Assembly: GCA_037179385.1 (NCBI GenBank)
Contig: CM074179.1
Location: 30,076,046 to 30,140,045 of the forward strand
Direction of reading: 5' to 3'
Origin: Holothuria scabra
Taxonomy: Eukaryota > Echinodermata > Holothuroidea > Aspidochirotida > Holothuriidae
Length of the DNA: 64,000 bases
In this document: one piece after another, positions 1-9,707 of the stretch
How positions within the stretch are numbered: the stretch's first letter is position 1
Layout of the letters: each line of letters begins with the position of its first letter
Notes under the pieces: model-generated
Told to the model about the DNA's origin: nothing
The model's input: only the letters and a program-made list of their open reading frames with translations
Databases searched by the model: none
Made by a program: the position numbers and the translations under genes

Positions 1-1370
1 TTGCAATCTTTTAAAATCACACCTTTTTATACTACCGGAAGATATCAAATAACTGTTAGCATTCAAAACGACTTCGTTCTTTTTCCGAGCACTTCCGCCC
101 CTCCGAATCGGCCTCCGTGAGGAGTCACTGCGCCATTTTAAGTTTGGGATCTATGTTTATAATATCTTTGATAGGGTAGGCATTTAAAATGAGGCTTGGA
201 TTATTTTGGAGTATCGAAAAGAGTTGTAGTTGTTTATTTGAAAACTTAAAAGAGTTGGAGTTGTTTATTTGAAAACTTAATGTCGGCGACCGCGCTGACT
301 TAATGGCTTTACGGCGGAAGGCCTACCTGAAGAAGAACCTGAAATTGAAAAGACAGAGAGTAAGCAACGCAAGGAATCGAAGTCGAGACATGAACATGTA
401 GAAACAGAAACATACACCAATTATAAAACAAAATACAGTCATAGACCAGTCGACCACGACAGCCAATGCGTGTGGAAGTCGTTTTAATTTAGTAAAACAT
501 GCGGTAAACACCATCCACTCTAAGTATTCATTTTTATAACTATTCACTTCCCTATAAATATTGACAACAGAAATTTCTACAAAACATGAATAAACATTTA
601 CAATCACACAGTTAAAATGACGCAATGTCACCCCGTGCCCATAACCACGCGAATAAAAGAAGAAAGAGATTGAACAGGTGTTCAGTCACTCAAATAAAAG
701 GTTGACCTATAATTAAACAAGAAGTAACAAACACCAAGGATTTAACGAAGTCAATAAACTATTAGAGGAAAAGATAAGATGAGGGTGTATATCCTGCTCA
801 CACGTGACACAACTTACAGTCAAAATTTCTGAGACTAGTAAAAGAAGTGTTTCCAACAAACTATCCCAACAAAAAGGTCGGGAAACAAATGAATTATGAC
901 TATTTAGTGGATAATATCTTAAAGGACAAGGAAACAGCAATTTCTTAGTTGCAGTAAAAAAGGTCCAGCACAGCTGTCCACAATGCAGTATCAGAGGGAA
1001 AGATATGGTACTCCAACCCGTCACTCGAACTAACGCTACCAGTGATAGTTTCCGGTGGGTACTATTTACCACACGGATGGGCTATGTGGGTGGATGCAAC
1101 CTCAATTGGCAAGATGCTGGATGACATAAAATGAATATTTATTCTTCTTTTATTCGGGTGGTCGTATTTGATTGTACTAATTTCTTCTTTGTTATCTTCA
1201 TTTAGTTTGCCTAATTGCTTTGATCATCAGTTCGTCATTGACCGTTTTGATTTCTATTCTTAGATCATTTTTATCTATCTTTGTACTTAAACTACGGTTT
1301 CACTTAATTTCTGCGACGAGATCCGACTATTTCCTTTACGCCGGGTTATTTGTACAGATAGAGATGCCGT
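1..1370. other. no recognisable gene; short tandem duplication
   Basis: I see no protein family, RNA gene or transposon end here. The only structure I can point to is two adjacent near-identical units of about 31 bp at 218-280, built around GTTGTTTATTTGAAAACTT. The open frames in this interval are short and show no conserved motif, so I treat them as chance. Confidence 0.4.
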
Positions 1371-1459
1371 AATCGTGGGGAAAATCCGCACCAGTCTCCG
1401 CAGTCCATCCGGAAACATGCCTGGTTTGAGAAGAGTAATTTATCTATCGGCGAGGTTCT

Positions 1460-1905
1460 GAAGTTGACATCTTGCTGGACCAGGAATGTTTCCGAAGACA
1501 CGATGGAACATGAAATGAACATATCGTCAGCAACTTGCGTAGACCGGTGCAGCTTCGCGAGAGAAGTATGCGAGGAGAAAATAAAAGCAGTACCCCCATT
1601 GGAGGACCTGGAATTCATGTGGAAATTGATGAGGCCAAATTTGGGAAGAGAAAGTACCACCGGGGCGAGATGCAACAGGGCCATCGGCGGTAGAGAAATC
1701 AACGACCGTTGCAGAATCTTCATGGAACCTGTATCATCTCGAGACGAAGGAACACTCCTGGCCCATCATTCATAGTGATTGCTGGAAGTCCCACTCCAAG
1801 CTCAAAGATATGGGGTACACGCACCTCACCGTCAACCACTCTGTGGAGTTTACCAAATCCCGAAACAGGTGTGCACAACTCTCTCACAAGTTGCATCGTA
1901 ATGAT
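1460..1905 (+). pseudogene. Merlin/ISXO2-type transposase relic
   Basis: This is a decayed DDE transposase of the IS1016/ISXO2 group, which in animals is the Merlin superfamily of cut-and-paste DNA transposons. An N-terminal stretch has the family's VD..SF.REVC pattern (about 1530-1590). It is followed in another frame by EIDEAKFGKRKYHRG (1625-1670), the first-aspartate block that is diagnostic for the family. After an in-frame stop and frame changes comes SDCWKSHSKLKDMGYTHLTV (1772-1835), the second-aspartate block, and then NHSVEF. The segment with the third catalytic acidic residue, normally after a GAHT motif, cannot be read. At least two frame changes and one stop show that it is dead. 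I could not find terminal inverted repeats. The family assignment rests on the two motif blocks in the right order and spacing. Confidence 0.75.
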
Positions 1906-2012
1906 ACCTTATTATCCCTTAACACTAACCTTGCTCCCTTACCCGATAAACCTATCCCAGTCCCCTAACCCGATCCCTTAACCCTACCCCCTAACCCTAA
2001 TCCCGTACTCAT
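1896..2012 (+). repeat. degenerate telomere-like CCCTAA tract
   Basis: About 100 bases are built from variants of CCCTAA/CCCTTAA, including CCCCTAACCC and TTAACCCTACCCCCTAACCC. This is the C-rich strand of the TTAGGG telomere repeat used by most deuterostomes and many other animals. The units are irregular, so this is an interstitial degenerate tract rather than a chromosome end. It directly follows the Merlin relic. Confidence 0.5.
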
Positions 2013-2029
2013 TATTTCACCAAATTTTC

Positions 2030-2700
2030 GAGATGTTTCCTTTTTCTTTCACTTGCGTGTACAAACCACATTGAAAATGAGTGGTTACATGTACGGAAAG
2101 GACACATCGATTCATATCTGCGGCCTCGGAGGTCTACGACGTCCATAATCCCCCAATCACCCCCTCCACGTGATTTCCAAGTAAGCACGGGGTAAGGGGT
2201 ACATGAGATAATTCTCTATCAGCTTTCGATTTTTTATTTGGATTAAATTATGTGAGAAATTTTTAGTATTTATCAAATGCTTAAACACTCTTCGGGGTTT
2301 TCAACGTATTTTTTAAAATGACTTTCAATTCTTCCAAATTGTAAAATTACCGCAGATAATTAACTGGGGTGTTGCAAATATTTTTAAAAGGATTTAATAA
2401 TTCTAGAAAAGTAAATAAAAGAAAAATGTGTGCAGGCTGTGTGAGTTCGTCAATATGTCAATAGTTTAGTACATTTGTTTTGGGGGTAAATGTTGCCAAA
2501 CTTCCGACCAACTTCCCCTCCCCCGCCCACATTCATGCATTGATAATGGACTTTATTATATACCGCATACATTTAGTTTTCTCCTGGCGCTCCATCAACA
2601 CAGGTTCAGTTCATCACCAACATCAGTTCAACGATTATCCACTTCAGTTCTGTCTTTTCTTTTATTGATTCCTTGCCGAAGGCAGGCAAGGAATCCATGC
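2030..2700. other. AT-rich spacer without recognised gene
   Basis: I recognise nothing coding here. The last 40 bases (around 2670-2700) include the inverted pair CCTTGCC...GGCAAGG. They lead into the GT-rich head of the following tandem array, so the true boundary of that repeat family may lie at about 2665. Confidence 0.3.
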
Positions 2701-2704
2701 AATG

Positions 2705-3768
2705 GTGATGTCGCGTGTGTGTGTGTGTATTTGTGACATATTGCTCGTAATCGCGATATCTCAAGATAGGAATGTCCAACACTTTTCATACTTGGTATAT
2801 AGATCCGTTATGTTGAGAGGAAGGACCCTATTGTTTTTGTTGGAGGTCAAAGGTCATTTGAGGTCACCAAAGGTCAAAGTCGGAAAAGCTTGTAATCGCG
2901 ATATCTCAAGATAGGAATGTCCAACACTTTTCATATTTGGTATATAGATTTGTCATTTTGAGAGGAAGAACCCTATTGTTTTTGGTGGAGGTCAAAGGTC
3001 ATTTGGGGATCACCAAAGGTCAAAGTCGGAAAAGCTTGTAATCGCGATATCTCAAGTTAGGAATGACCCAAACATTTTGGTAGATTGGCTTCTTTTACTC
3101 AAACTATCGTTTTTGGTTGATGTCAGAGGTCATATGAGGGTTACCAGCACTAAATTTGCGTAAACCTAAAGTCCTTGTTATCGGGATATCTCAACTAAAG
3201 AATCACCAACGCTTTCCCATATTTGGTATTTAGATTTGCCATGTTGAGAGGAAGACCCCTTTTGTTTTTGGTGGAGGTCAAAGGTCATTTGAGGTCAGCA
3301 GATGTCAAAGTCTGAAAAGCTTGTAATCACTACATCTCAAGGTAGGGATGTCCGACACTTTTAATATTTAGTAAATAGATTTGCCATGTTGGAAAGGAGC
3401 GCGCAAGCCTATCGTTTCTGGTGGACGTCAGAGGTCATATGAGGTCACCAGCGGTAAATCTGTAAAAACTCCCTAAAGTGCTTGTTAGTGCGATACTCAA
3501 GTTTAGCATGACCAGCACTTTTCATATTTGGTATAGATTTGTCATGTTGAGAGGAAGTGTCCTATAGTTTTTGGTGGGGGTGAAGGGTCATGTGAGGTCA
3601 CCAGAGGTCGAAGTCAAAAAAGCTTGTAACCGCAGTATCTCAATTTAGGAATGACTAACACTTTTCATATTTTGTATGTGGATATGCCAGGTTGAGAAGA
3701 AAAACCCTATCGTCTTGGGGTGGATGTTCGAGGTCATATGAGCACCAGCGGTAAATCTGCGAAAAACC
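2705..3768 (+). repeat. 145-bp tandem array, 7 divergent units
   Basis: A (GT)n head and TTTGTGAC lead into about seven units of roughly 145 bp. Each opens with a GATATCTCAAG-like box (2755, 2897, 3046, 3185, 3340, 3490 and 3635 approximately) and carries a GGTCA-rich box. The best units read AGGTCA-A-AGGTCA, then 4 bp, AGGTCA, then 4 bp, AGGTCA. Unit divergence rises to the right. The same family, with the same GT-rich head, forms a longer array at 46.8-49.3 kb. Open frames through it come from the repeat and are not proteins. Confidence 0.85.
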
Positions 3769-4062
3769 TCTTAAAGGCAGTCATTCGTAGCCCTAAACTA
3801 CAGTTTCAGTATACATATATCAAAACTCTCAATTGGTACAGCTCTTTGAATGCATCATTGCTAAATTACACAGCACAGGCACTGAGAGTGTCTTGATTAG
3901 GCAACACATTATGGACTTATATGAACACTGGGCCAAGCCATGAAGCAATTTAAACAAGGATTGTATCTGGATAAAGATAAGTTTTAGATAAATGTGGGAG
4001 GGGCTGGAAGTAAGTAGATGGGAGAATTAGAATGTTTTGCATGATGAAAATATGCCTTTAAA
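3768..4062 (+). repeat. dispersed 290-bp repeat, copy A
   Basis: This block begins TTAAAGGCAGTCATTCG and ends ATGATGAAAATATGCCTTTA. It matches 31,502-31,815 closely over its whole length, differing by one ~20-base deletion here and a short insertion. The ends TTAAAGGCA and TGCCTTTA form a short inverted repeat, which suggests a small non-autonomous DNA element. No coding capacity is seen. It abuts the tandem array directly. Confidence 0.75.
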
Positions 4063-4434
4063 ATGCCTGTAATCACGATATCTACGATGAACACTATAGG
4101 GGTGCTTTCACCGTATAGCAAGGTGGAGCCTACATCCAATTCAGTTGCAATTCAGTTGCAAGGAATCACTAAGCCTTTGGGCTTTCTGGTTCCTACTGCG
4201 TTGGCGCATTTGTTGGCGACAGGCAACGCACAGCACAGGGTATTCAGGATCATTGAAGCAGTTGAGCTCTTTGTGGAAGGAAAGGTGGCAGGAATTAAAG
4301 ACTTGACGGTAAGTTTCGGCCCCTCATTCTACGTTAGAGCCAAAGGCAGGAGAAAACAAACGTCACAGTTCATTGTTTTGGGCCGGTCCGGTTTCGGTTC
4401 TAGTTTGTTTCTCCGTGCCCGTTTGTGTACGTAA
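4063..4434 (+). other. unrecognised 123-codon open frame
   Basis: I do not recognise this protein. It is moderately hydrophobic in the middle (LGFLVPTALAHLLATG) and basic near the end. A good splice-donor-like GTAAGT lies at 4309-4314 inside the frame, and an AG follows TATCTACGATGAACACT just after the start, so an exon of about 200 bp is conceivable. The flanks are a dispersed repeat to the left and Tx1-like LINE untranslated fragments to the right, so it could equally be part of an element. I give it no function. Confidence 0.2.
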
Positions 4435-4439
4435 AAAGA

Positions 4440-5320
4440 AAATTGTAAGGTATTTGGGGGCTAAATTTGCCCGCATCTTACCAAAATCGCAGAAACAGTG
4501 GTTAAGTGCGCAAGAGCACGACCCCCAGGCTACCAAAAAAGCACAATGCTGCTATCCCTCCACATGAGCATAGCAGCAAATTGGGTGAGGCGCTAGGCTA
4601 GGCCGTGTGCAACAGTTTTTGTTCGGAGTGTGCTTTTTAAGTGCAATGAAACGGCACATACAAACAAAACAAAACTCAAACCGGATCGGACAGAAACATG
4701 AATGAAAACTATTTTTGTTTGGAGTTCAGTTCCCTGCCAGTTTTTGGCATGTCCGTTGTTTAAGTTGCCTTGCAATTTCAATTTTCAGGTACGCGTCGTT
4801 TCGTCCGAGAATGGATTCCTTTTCTTGCCAGAACTTTGTGGTCGTGTCCGTTATTGTGCACGTTAAAACGAAAAACGAAAAGTCCTCGAAGAGTAAATTT
4901 GGACATGCTTAAAAACGGGCACGACCAATATATAAACGAAGGTACAAAGTTGTAATGATAATCTTGTAGGCGTAGTGCTTTTTAAGTGCATTGAAACGGC
5001 AAATACAAACAAAACCAAAGCTCTTTACAAAGTTTTGTAAATATCTGTATATATAGCTTTATTACTGTAATGAACAACATTTTTCTGTTTGATTTAGCAG
5101 CCTGTAAATAGTTTGCGTTCATGTTTTTGCCCGATCCGGTTTGAGTTTTTGTTTTGTATGTGCCATTTCAATGCACTTTAAAAGCAAAGCAAGCTCAAAT
5201 CCGACCGGGCAGAAACATAAACGCAAACTATTTACAAACTAGTGCTTCTTACGTACATAGAAATAGGCACGGCGAACCGAGAAGAGAACTCAGACCAGAC
5301 GGGATTACCGCAGGCGAGAC
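4440..5320. repeat. scrambled Tx1-like LINE untranslated fragments with inverted copies
   Basis: Short pieces of the 5' region of the Tx1-like LINE lie here in both orientations. At 4540-4577 (minus sense) is the ORF1 start region, matching the one near 14,740-14,780. The block AAGTGCATTGAAACGGCA...ACAAACAAAAC occurs at 4635-4670 and 4988-5020 in minus sense and again at 5145-5176 in plus sense, so 4988-5176 forms an inverted repeat around an AT-rich loop. The TACTGTAATGAACA and TGTAAATAGTTTGCG motifs here recur at 8160-8310. A piece at 5232-5290 matches 14,905-14,980. I see no intact gene. Confidence 0.5.
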
Positions 5321-5324
5321 CTGT

Positions 5325-5520
5325 TGTGGCGAATCGCACATGATGCGATTGTAACTAATCTCAAGCGCTTTCGGTGGCGTCTTGGAGATGGCATTTGCCC
5401 ACGCACTGGATGCACAAAGTGGGAGAGTGTGCCAGATGTGTTTTGGCAGTGTGAATTTGTGGCCCTCTTCTGGGAATGGTTCCAAGTCCTGACAGATCGT
5501 TTGACGTTGGGAAACACATG
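5325..5520 (+). pseudogene. Tx1-like LINE ORF2 C-terminus, left half
   Basis: The frame contains WRIAHDAIVTN and later CPRTGC...E...VFWQCEFVALFWEW. This is the zf-RVT-like cysteine-rich segment typical of the C-terminus of L1/Tx1-clade reverse transcriptases. It ends abruptly after NTWAV, where the CR1-like LINE begins. The continuation (DYALYGLSPPPCN...) resumes at about 7856. The uninterrupted minus-strand copy at 15,156-15,512 shows NTWAV followed directly by SRDYALYG, which proves the interruption. Upstream ORF2 sequence is missing. Confidence 0.8.
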
Positions 5521-7855
5521 GGCGGTGGGAAACAAATGGTAAGTGAGCCTACTAGAGTTAACAACATCTTGGATATTTTCTTGACATCTAATCCTACTCT
5601 AGTGGATAGGTCTGCCCTGATCCCTGGCATATCTGACCATGATGGTATCCCCTTGATTATGATAAGCACTAGGCCTAAAACAACTAAACAAAAGCCTAGG
5701 AAAGTGTATAGCTTTCATAAAGCTGATGTCAGTGGAATCAAGGCGGAGCTTAGTAAGTTCAGCTCTGACCTGGTTAAACGTGAGTGCTCTGTGCAGGTCA
5801 TGTACTCTGCCCTCGAGAACAAAATCAAAGAGGTAATGGATGTCTATGTTCCAGCTCGGGTTGTTAGAAAGAGGAACCAAACCCCCTGGATTGATAAGAC
5901 TATCAAACGACTGTTAAATAGGAAACAAAGGGCTTATAACACATGGCGTAAGATGCGAACTCCATCCTCTTTTGAAAACTTCAAAACCCAACGTAAAGCG
6001 ACTCACAAAACAACAAGAGCCGCTTATAGAAATTATGTCAACACAGTTTGTACTGATTCACCTAAACGTTTCTGGTCCTTTATTAAAAACCTAAGATGTG
6101 ATAGTGTTGGTATCCCTTCCCTGAAATCTGATGGGATACTGGTCTCGGACAACATGCAGAAGGCTAACATCTTAAATGAGCAGTTCCAAAAGGTTTTCAC
6201 CCGTGAGAATGTCACCTTACCTCCAGTTGAAGCGAACACAATACCCACCATGTCTGATATTGAGATATCCTTAGATGGTGTTGTGAAGTTGCTCAAGAAG
6301 TTGAACCCAAACAAAGCTACAGGTCCTGACGGTATACCGGCTCATGTTCTGAAATTGGCCGCTGAGGAGGTTGCTCCTGCCCTCTGCTTCATTTTTCAAA
6401 AATCACTGGACACTGGTCATTTACCTCCCTCTTGGTTATGTGCCAATGTTAGTCCTATCTTTAAAAAAGGTGACCGTTCCCTAGCCTCAAACTATAGGCC
6501 GGTCTCTCTTACCTCGATTTGTTGCAAGGTCCTGGAACACATTATACATTCTCATATTATGCATCACTTTGATAACCACTCAGTTATCACGAACAGGCAG
6601 CATGGCTTCAGACAACGCCATTCTTGTGAATCTCAATTGATCTTAACAACCAATGACCTAGTGCAGTCTCTAGATCTTAGATCCCAGACTGACATGATTA
6701 TCATGGATTTTTCTAAGGCTTTTGATACGGTTCCTCATAACCGTCTGCTTTGTAAATTACAAAACTATGGTATTAGAGGCAACACCCTTAACTGGATTGC
6801 AAATTTTCTTAAGTCCAGGAAGCAGAGAGTCGTAGTGAGTGGTGATTTTTCTGATTGGGTGGATGTTATCTCTGGTGTTCCCCAAGGTACAGTCTTGGGT
6901 CCCCTGTTGTTTTTAGTTTATATTAATGACCTGCCTGATAATATCTCTTCTGAAGTAAGACTTTTTGCTGACGACTGTGTAATTTATAGACAGATAAAGA
7001 ATAATCTTGACCAGGTTCAGCTCCAAAATGATCTAAACACCCTTTCTGAGTGGCAAAATAAATGGCAAATGCACTTTAATACCAAGAAGTGCTTTTCTAT
7101 GAGGATTACTCACTCAAGGAAACCCAAGTTTTTTAATTATACTCTAGATAACGATACCCTGGAGTCTGCCGATTGCCACACTTATCTGGGAGTTGACATC
7201 TCTAATACCCTTACCTGGAATAGACATATTAATCGTATCACTTCGTCAGCAAATAGGTCTTTGGCTTTTATTAAAAGAAATTTATACTCCTGCCCCAGGA
7301 GTGTCAAAGCTAATGCCTATCTCACACTTGTTAGGCCTTTATTGGAGTATTCATCTTCTGTTTGGGATCCCTACACCACTTCCCTATCCAATAAGGTTGA
7401 GCAAATTCAGCGTAGGGCTGCTAGGTTTGTTTATAATGACTATTCCCCCCATAGTAGTGTGACTGAAATGCTAAACGACCTAGGGTGGGATAGTCTCAAA
7501 AACAGGCGTACTGCCAACAGGCTAGCAATTCTTCACAAAGCCAGATTGGGCCTCCTAGCCTTGCCAATCAACAACCTACAACCGGCCCGGCGGCCCTCTA
7601 GGCATCACCATTCTAATAGCTTTACAAATATAGCAACCAATAAGGACTGCTACAAATACAGTTTCTTTCCTCGGACCGTCAGAGACTGGAACCTACTCCC
7701 CCAGAACATTACAGATCTCGAGGACCCCAAGCAATTCAAGAGCGCAGCCTTGAGGATCCTCAGACGGGACGACTAACTACATGCACACACTCAACCCTGC
7801 ACGTTTGACTCCACCAGGAGTGTTTTGCAGTATTTTTCCAGATCCAGGTCGGCCT
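5521..7855 (+). mobile_element. 5'-truncated CR1-like LINE nested in a Tx1-like LINE
   Basis: The element starts inside the endonuclease domain and ends with a short 3' UTR whose last bases are TTTTTCCAGATCCAG, a tail-like repeat. It splits the reading frame of a Tx1-like ORF2, whose halves lie at 5325-5520 and 7856-8140. Target-site duplication is at most a weak GGT. The coding frame is still fully open, so it is the youngest-looking LINE in the window. The missing endonuclease N-terminus means it could not move on its own. Confidence 0.85.
5535..7776 (+). CDS. CR1/Jockey-group LINE reverse transcriptase (partial endonuclease + RT)
   Basis: This encodes the C-terminal end of an AP-type endonuclease followed by a complete non-LTR reverse transcriptase, which makes cDNA at a nicked target. 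The open frame extends back to 5476, but its first ~20 codons belong to the interrupted Tx1-like LINE. Visible landmarks are TEPTR-like SEPTRVNNILDIFLTS and SDHDGIP (end of the endonuclease), GPDGIPAHVLK, NYRPVSLTS, DFSKAFDTVPHNRL (RT motif A), GVPQGTVLGPLLF (motif B), the catalytic FADDCVIY (motif C, near 6964) and YLGVDI. The C-terminal thumb is followed by the family's RTANRLAILHKAR-type end. No RNase H domain is present. The whole stretch has no stops or frameshifts, unlike most LINEs here. Confidence 0.88.
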
Positions 7856-8140
7856 GGACTATGCTTTGTATGGTCTTTCACCCCCGCCATGCAATTCAAG
7901 TATTCAGGGCATACTTACCTTTGTTTCGGCCTCCATAAAGCTGGCCTTATGGAGAGACCGATGTAACGTTGTTTTGAAGGGGATGGGGAAGCCTGCGGAC
8001 GTCGTCCTGGCGTCGGTGAAGGCGGAGGTGAGGCTGAGGGTTGAGTCAGACTTCGTTCGTTTGCCAAGGTCGGCGTTCGGTAGGCGATGGGGTCCACTCG
8101 TTTCGGTGAGGGGGGATCGTGTGGTGGTCAATTTGTAATA
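7856..8140 (+). pseudogene. Tx1-like LINE ORF2 C-terminus, right half
   Basis: This continues the frame broken at 5520: DYALYGLSPPPCN, ILTFVSASIKLALWRDRCN, and the ending FGRRWGPLVSV...VVVNL with a stop. It matches, residue for residue over most of its length, the C-terminal part of the minus-strand copy at 15,156-15,512. The final ~60 residues are the natural ORF2 C-terminus, and the 3' UTR follows directly. Confidence 0.8.
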
Positions 8141-9104
8141 GGGTGGGTCTGTAAGGTGCCTGTAAATATCTGTGTGTATAGCTTTGTTACTGTAATGAAC
8201 ATAATTTTCTGTACATAGTTTTGTAAATATTTGTACATATAGGTTATTACTGTAATGAACACAATTTTTTGTTTGATTTAGCAATCTGTAAATAGTTTGC
8301 GTTTATGTTATTGCCCTATCCGGTTTCAGTTTTTGTTTTTGTTTTGCATGTGCCGTTTCAATGCACTTAAAAAGCGCACCGCAGTACGAACCAAAATAGT
8401 GCAAAAGGTAACCCAACACAAAACACAATTATGGAACAGGCCGTGCTTTAGGGCGAGCACGACCAAACCTCTGTCCACGAGAAAGCGAGACCACGAGCAA
8501 CGATTTAATAAGATTACAGTATAGTTTTTTCCAAAAAGTCCCCAGACGGGACCAAAACATAAAACGAACTATTTACAGAATTCTTAACAATACGGAAACA
8601 ATTTCTGTGTTAATCGAATACAAACCCCACCCAGAACCAAAACCAGTAACCGAAGGCTATTTACTTTTTAAGTCGTACATTGAAACAGGCACGTTGCAAC
8701 AAAAGGACAACCCAAACCGGTCGGACAAAAACACAAAGGCCAACCACGACCATCCACACCGGAACACGGAACAAAAGCGTCTGTGTTAAAAGACGCACCA
8801 AACCCAACCCAAACAACCTGCCAACTCAAAGAACAACCCACCTACAAAACAAAATCACGAACCATTTACAAATAAAACCAACACAGAACAAGACCAATCA
8901 CAAACCCAATTACAGTAAACTCAAACTATGTACAATGCCCACTTGCTTCCTTTTTAAGCGTACCTCGAAACAGGAAAGCCGCAACAGACAGACAACCCAC
9001 CCACACACAAAACACGGAACGAAAACGTCCGTTACAACTAAAAGGAGCACCAACATCCACCCAAACAACCCGCCAACCCATCAGCTACCCATCGGTCTGA
9101 GACT
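8141..9104. repeat. Tx1-like LINE untranslated fragments
   Basis: From 8141 to about 8380 lies the plus-sense 3' flank of the ORF2 above, with a repeated CTGTAAATA/TACTGTAATGAACA unit and the CCGTTTCAATGCACTTAAAAAG block. From about 8560 to 9104 the sequence reads in minus sense as G/T-rich untranslated sequence following the ORF1 that stops at 9105, with a repeated TTTGTAAATAG/TTCCGTGTTTTG pattern. No coding sequence is supported. Open frames here are rich in Asn/Thr/Pro only because of composition. Confidence 0.45.
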
Positions 9105-9439
9105 TCACTTTTTTACACGTGGGCTCGGTACCGGCGTCCCAGACTGATGGGCTACCCCGTCTGACACGTCTCCAGAGGTCGATCTCTTAAGAGTAGACTC
9201 TGGCCCCTCCCCTTCGCACAAATCAAACCAGCCCTCCCCTGATGGTGGATCCTTGGCGGGAGGCTCTGAGCCAGCCCGCCCCCCCCCCCCACCGTCCGAC
9301 ATTGCTGAAACTGAAGACTCGGAGTCCGCGGAAAGCTGAACATCCTCTATCATCCTTCCAGCCCCCCCCCCCCCGGGTGCCGTTTGGCGGAGTGCCTGCC
9401 TCAGGATCCCCAGAACTCCCCTCACACTGTTTGGAGGCA
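9105..9439 (-). pseudogene. Tx1-like LINE ORF1, C-terminal half (split by Copia)
   Basis: The minus-strand frame carries a low-complexity acidic tail with KDPPSGEGWFDLCEG, followed by LKRS.SG.VSD. The same motifs occur in the ORF1 at 60,660-61,259, so this is the C-terminus of the LINE's nucleic-acid-binding ORF1 protein. The N-terminal half lies at 14,041-14,772 beyond the inserted Copia element. Both sides carry AGGAA at the junction. A poly-G/poly-C run near 9363-9374 probably adds a frameshift. Confidence 0.8.
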
Positions 9440-9444
9440 AGGAA

Positions 9445-9589
9445 TGTAGAAATTGCCATTCTTTACGGAGTATTCGTGAGGATTTAGAGAGATAATAATG
9501 GAGGAATCGGTTCTCCTTGTTCTGATCCGTATTTATTTCGAGACAATCACGTGACAATAAAACAGCTGATTGGGAGCACACAACTAATA
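9445..9589 (-). repeat. Copia 3' LTR (145 bp)
   Basis: It is nearly identical to 13,892-14,036. Differences are a few point changes, such as CTTTACGG versus CTGTACGG, and TA versus CA at the inner end. The few substitutions suggest a fairly recent insertion. The outer boundary is set by the AGGAA duplication. Confidence 0.92.
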
Positions 9590-9605
9590 CCCCCACTTGC
9601 TCACA
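9590..9605 (-). promoter_or_regulatory. Copia polypurine tract
   Basis: Read on the minus strand, GTGAGCAAGTGGGGG ends exactly at the 3' LTR. This is the expected position and composition for the plus-strand primer of reverse transcription. Confidence 0.75.
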
Positions 9606-9707
9606 TATAAGCAAAAAATGATAAAAAAAAACATGCATGTGTACTTTTACTTGAGGATAAAAAGCAATGCATAAGATAATGTACTGTACTGAGGTCTGCA
9701 TATCATC

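Noticed and set aside
323..1072. Open frames of 102 and 119 codons on the minus strand
   Set aside because: Composition is that of random AT-rich DNA, with no conserved motif and no consistent neighbours.
4063..4434. Candidate host exon with a GTAAGT donor
   Set aside because: Not strong enough to call as a gene: no homology recognised, no partner exon, and repeats on both sides. Listed only as an unrecognised frame.
9105..9701. A single 198-codon minus-strand protein
   Set aside because: The first ~85 codons lie in the Copia 3' LTR and its internal flank. Only the part below 9440 is LINE ORF1, so the frame is a chance fusion across an insertion border.
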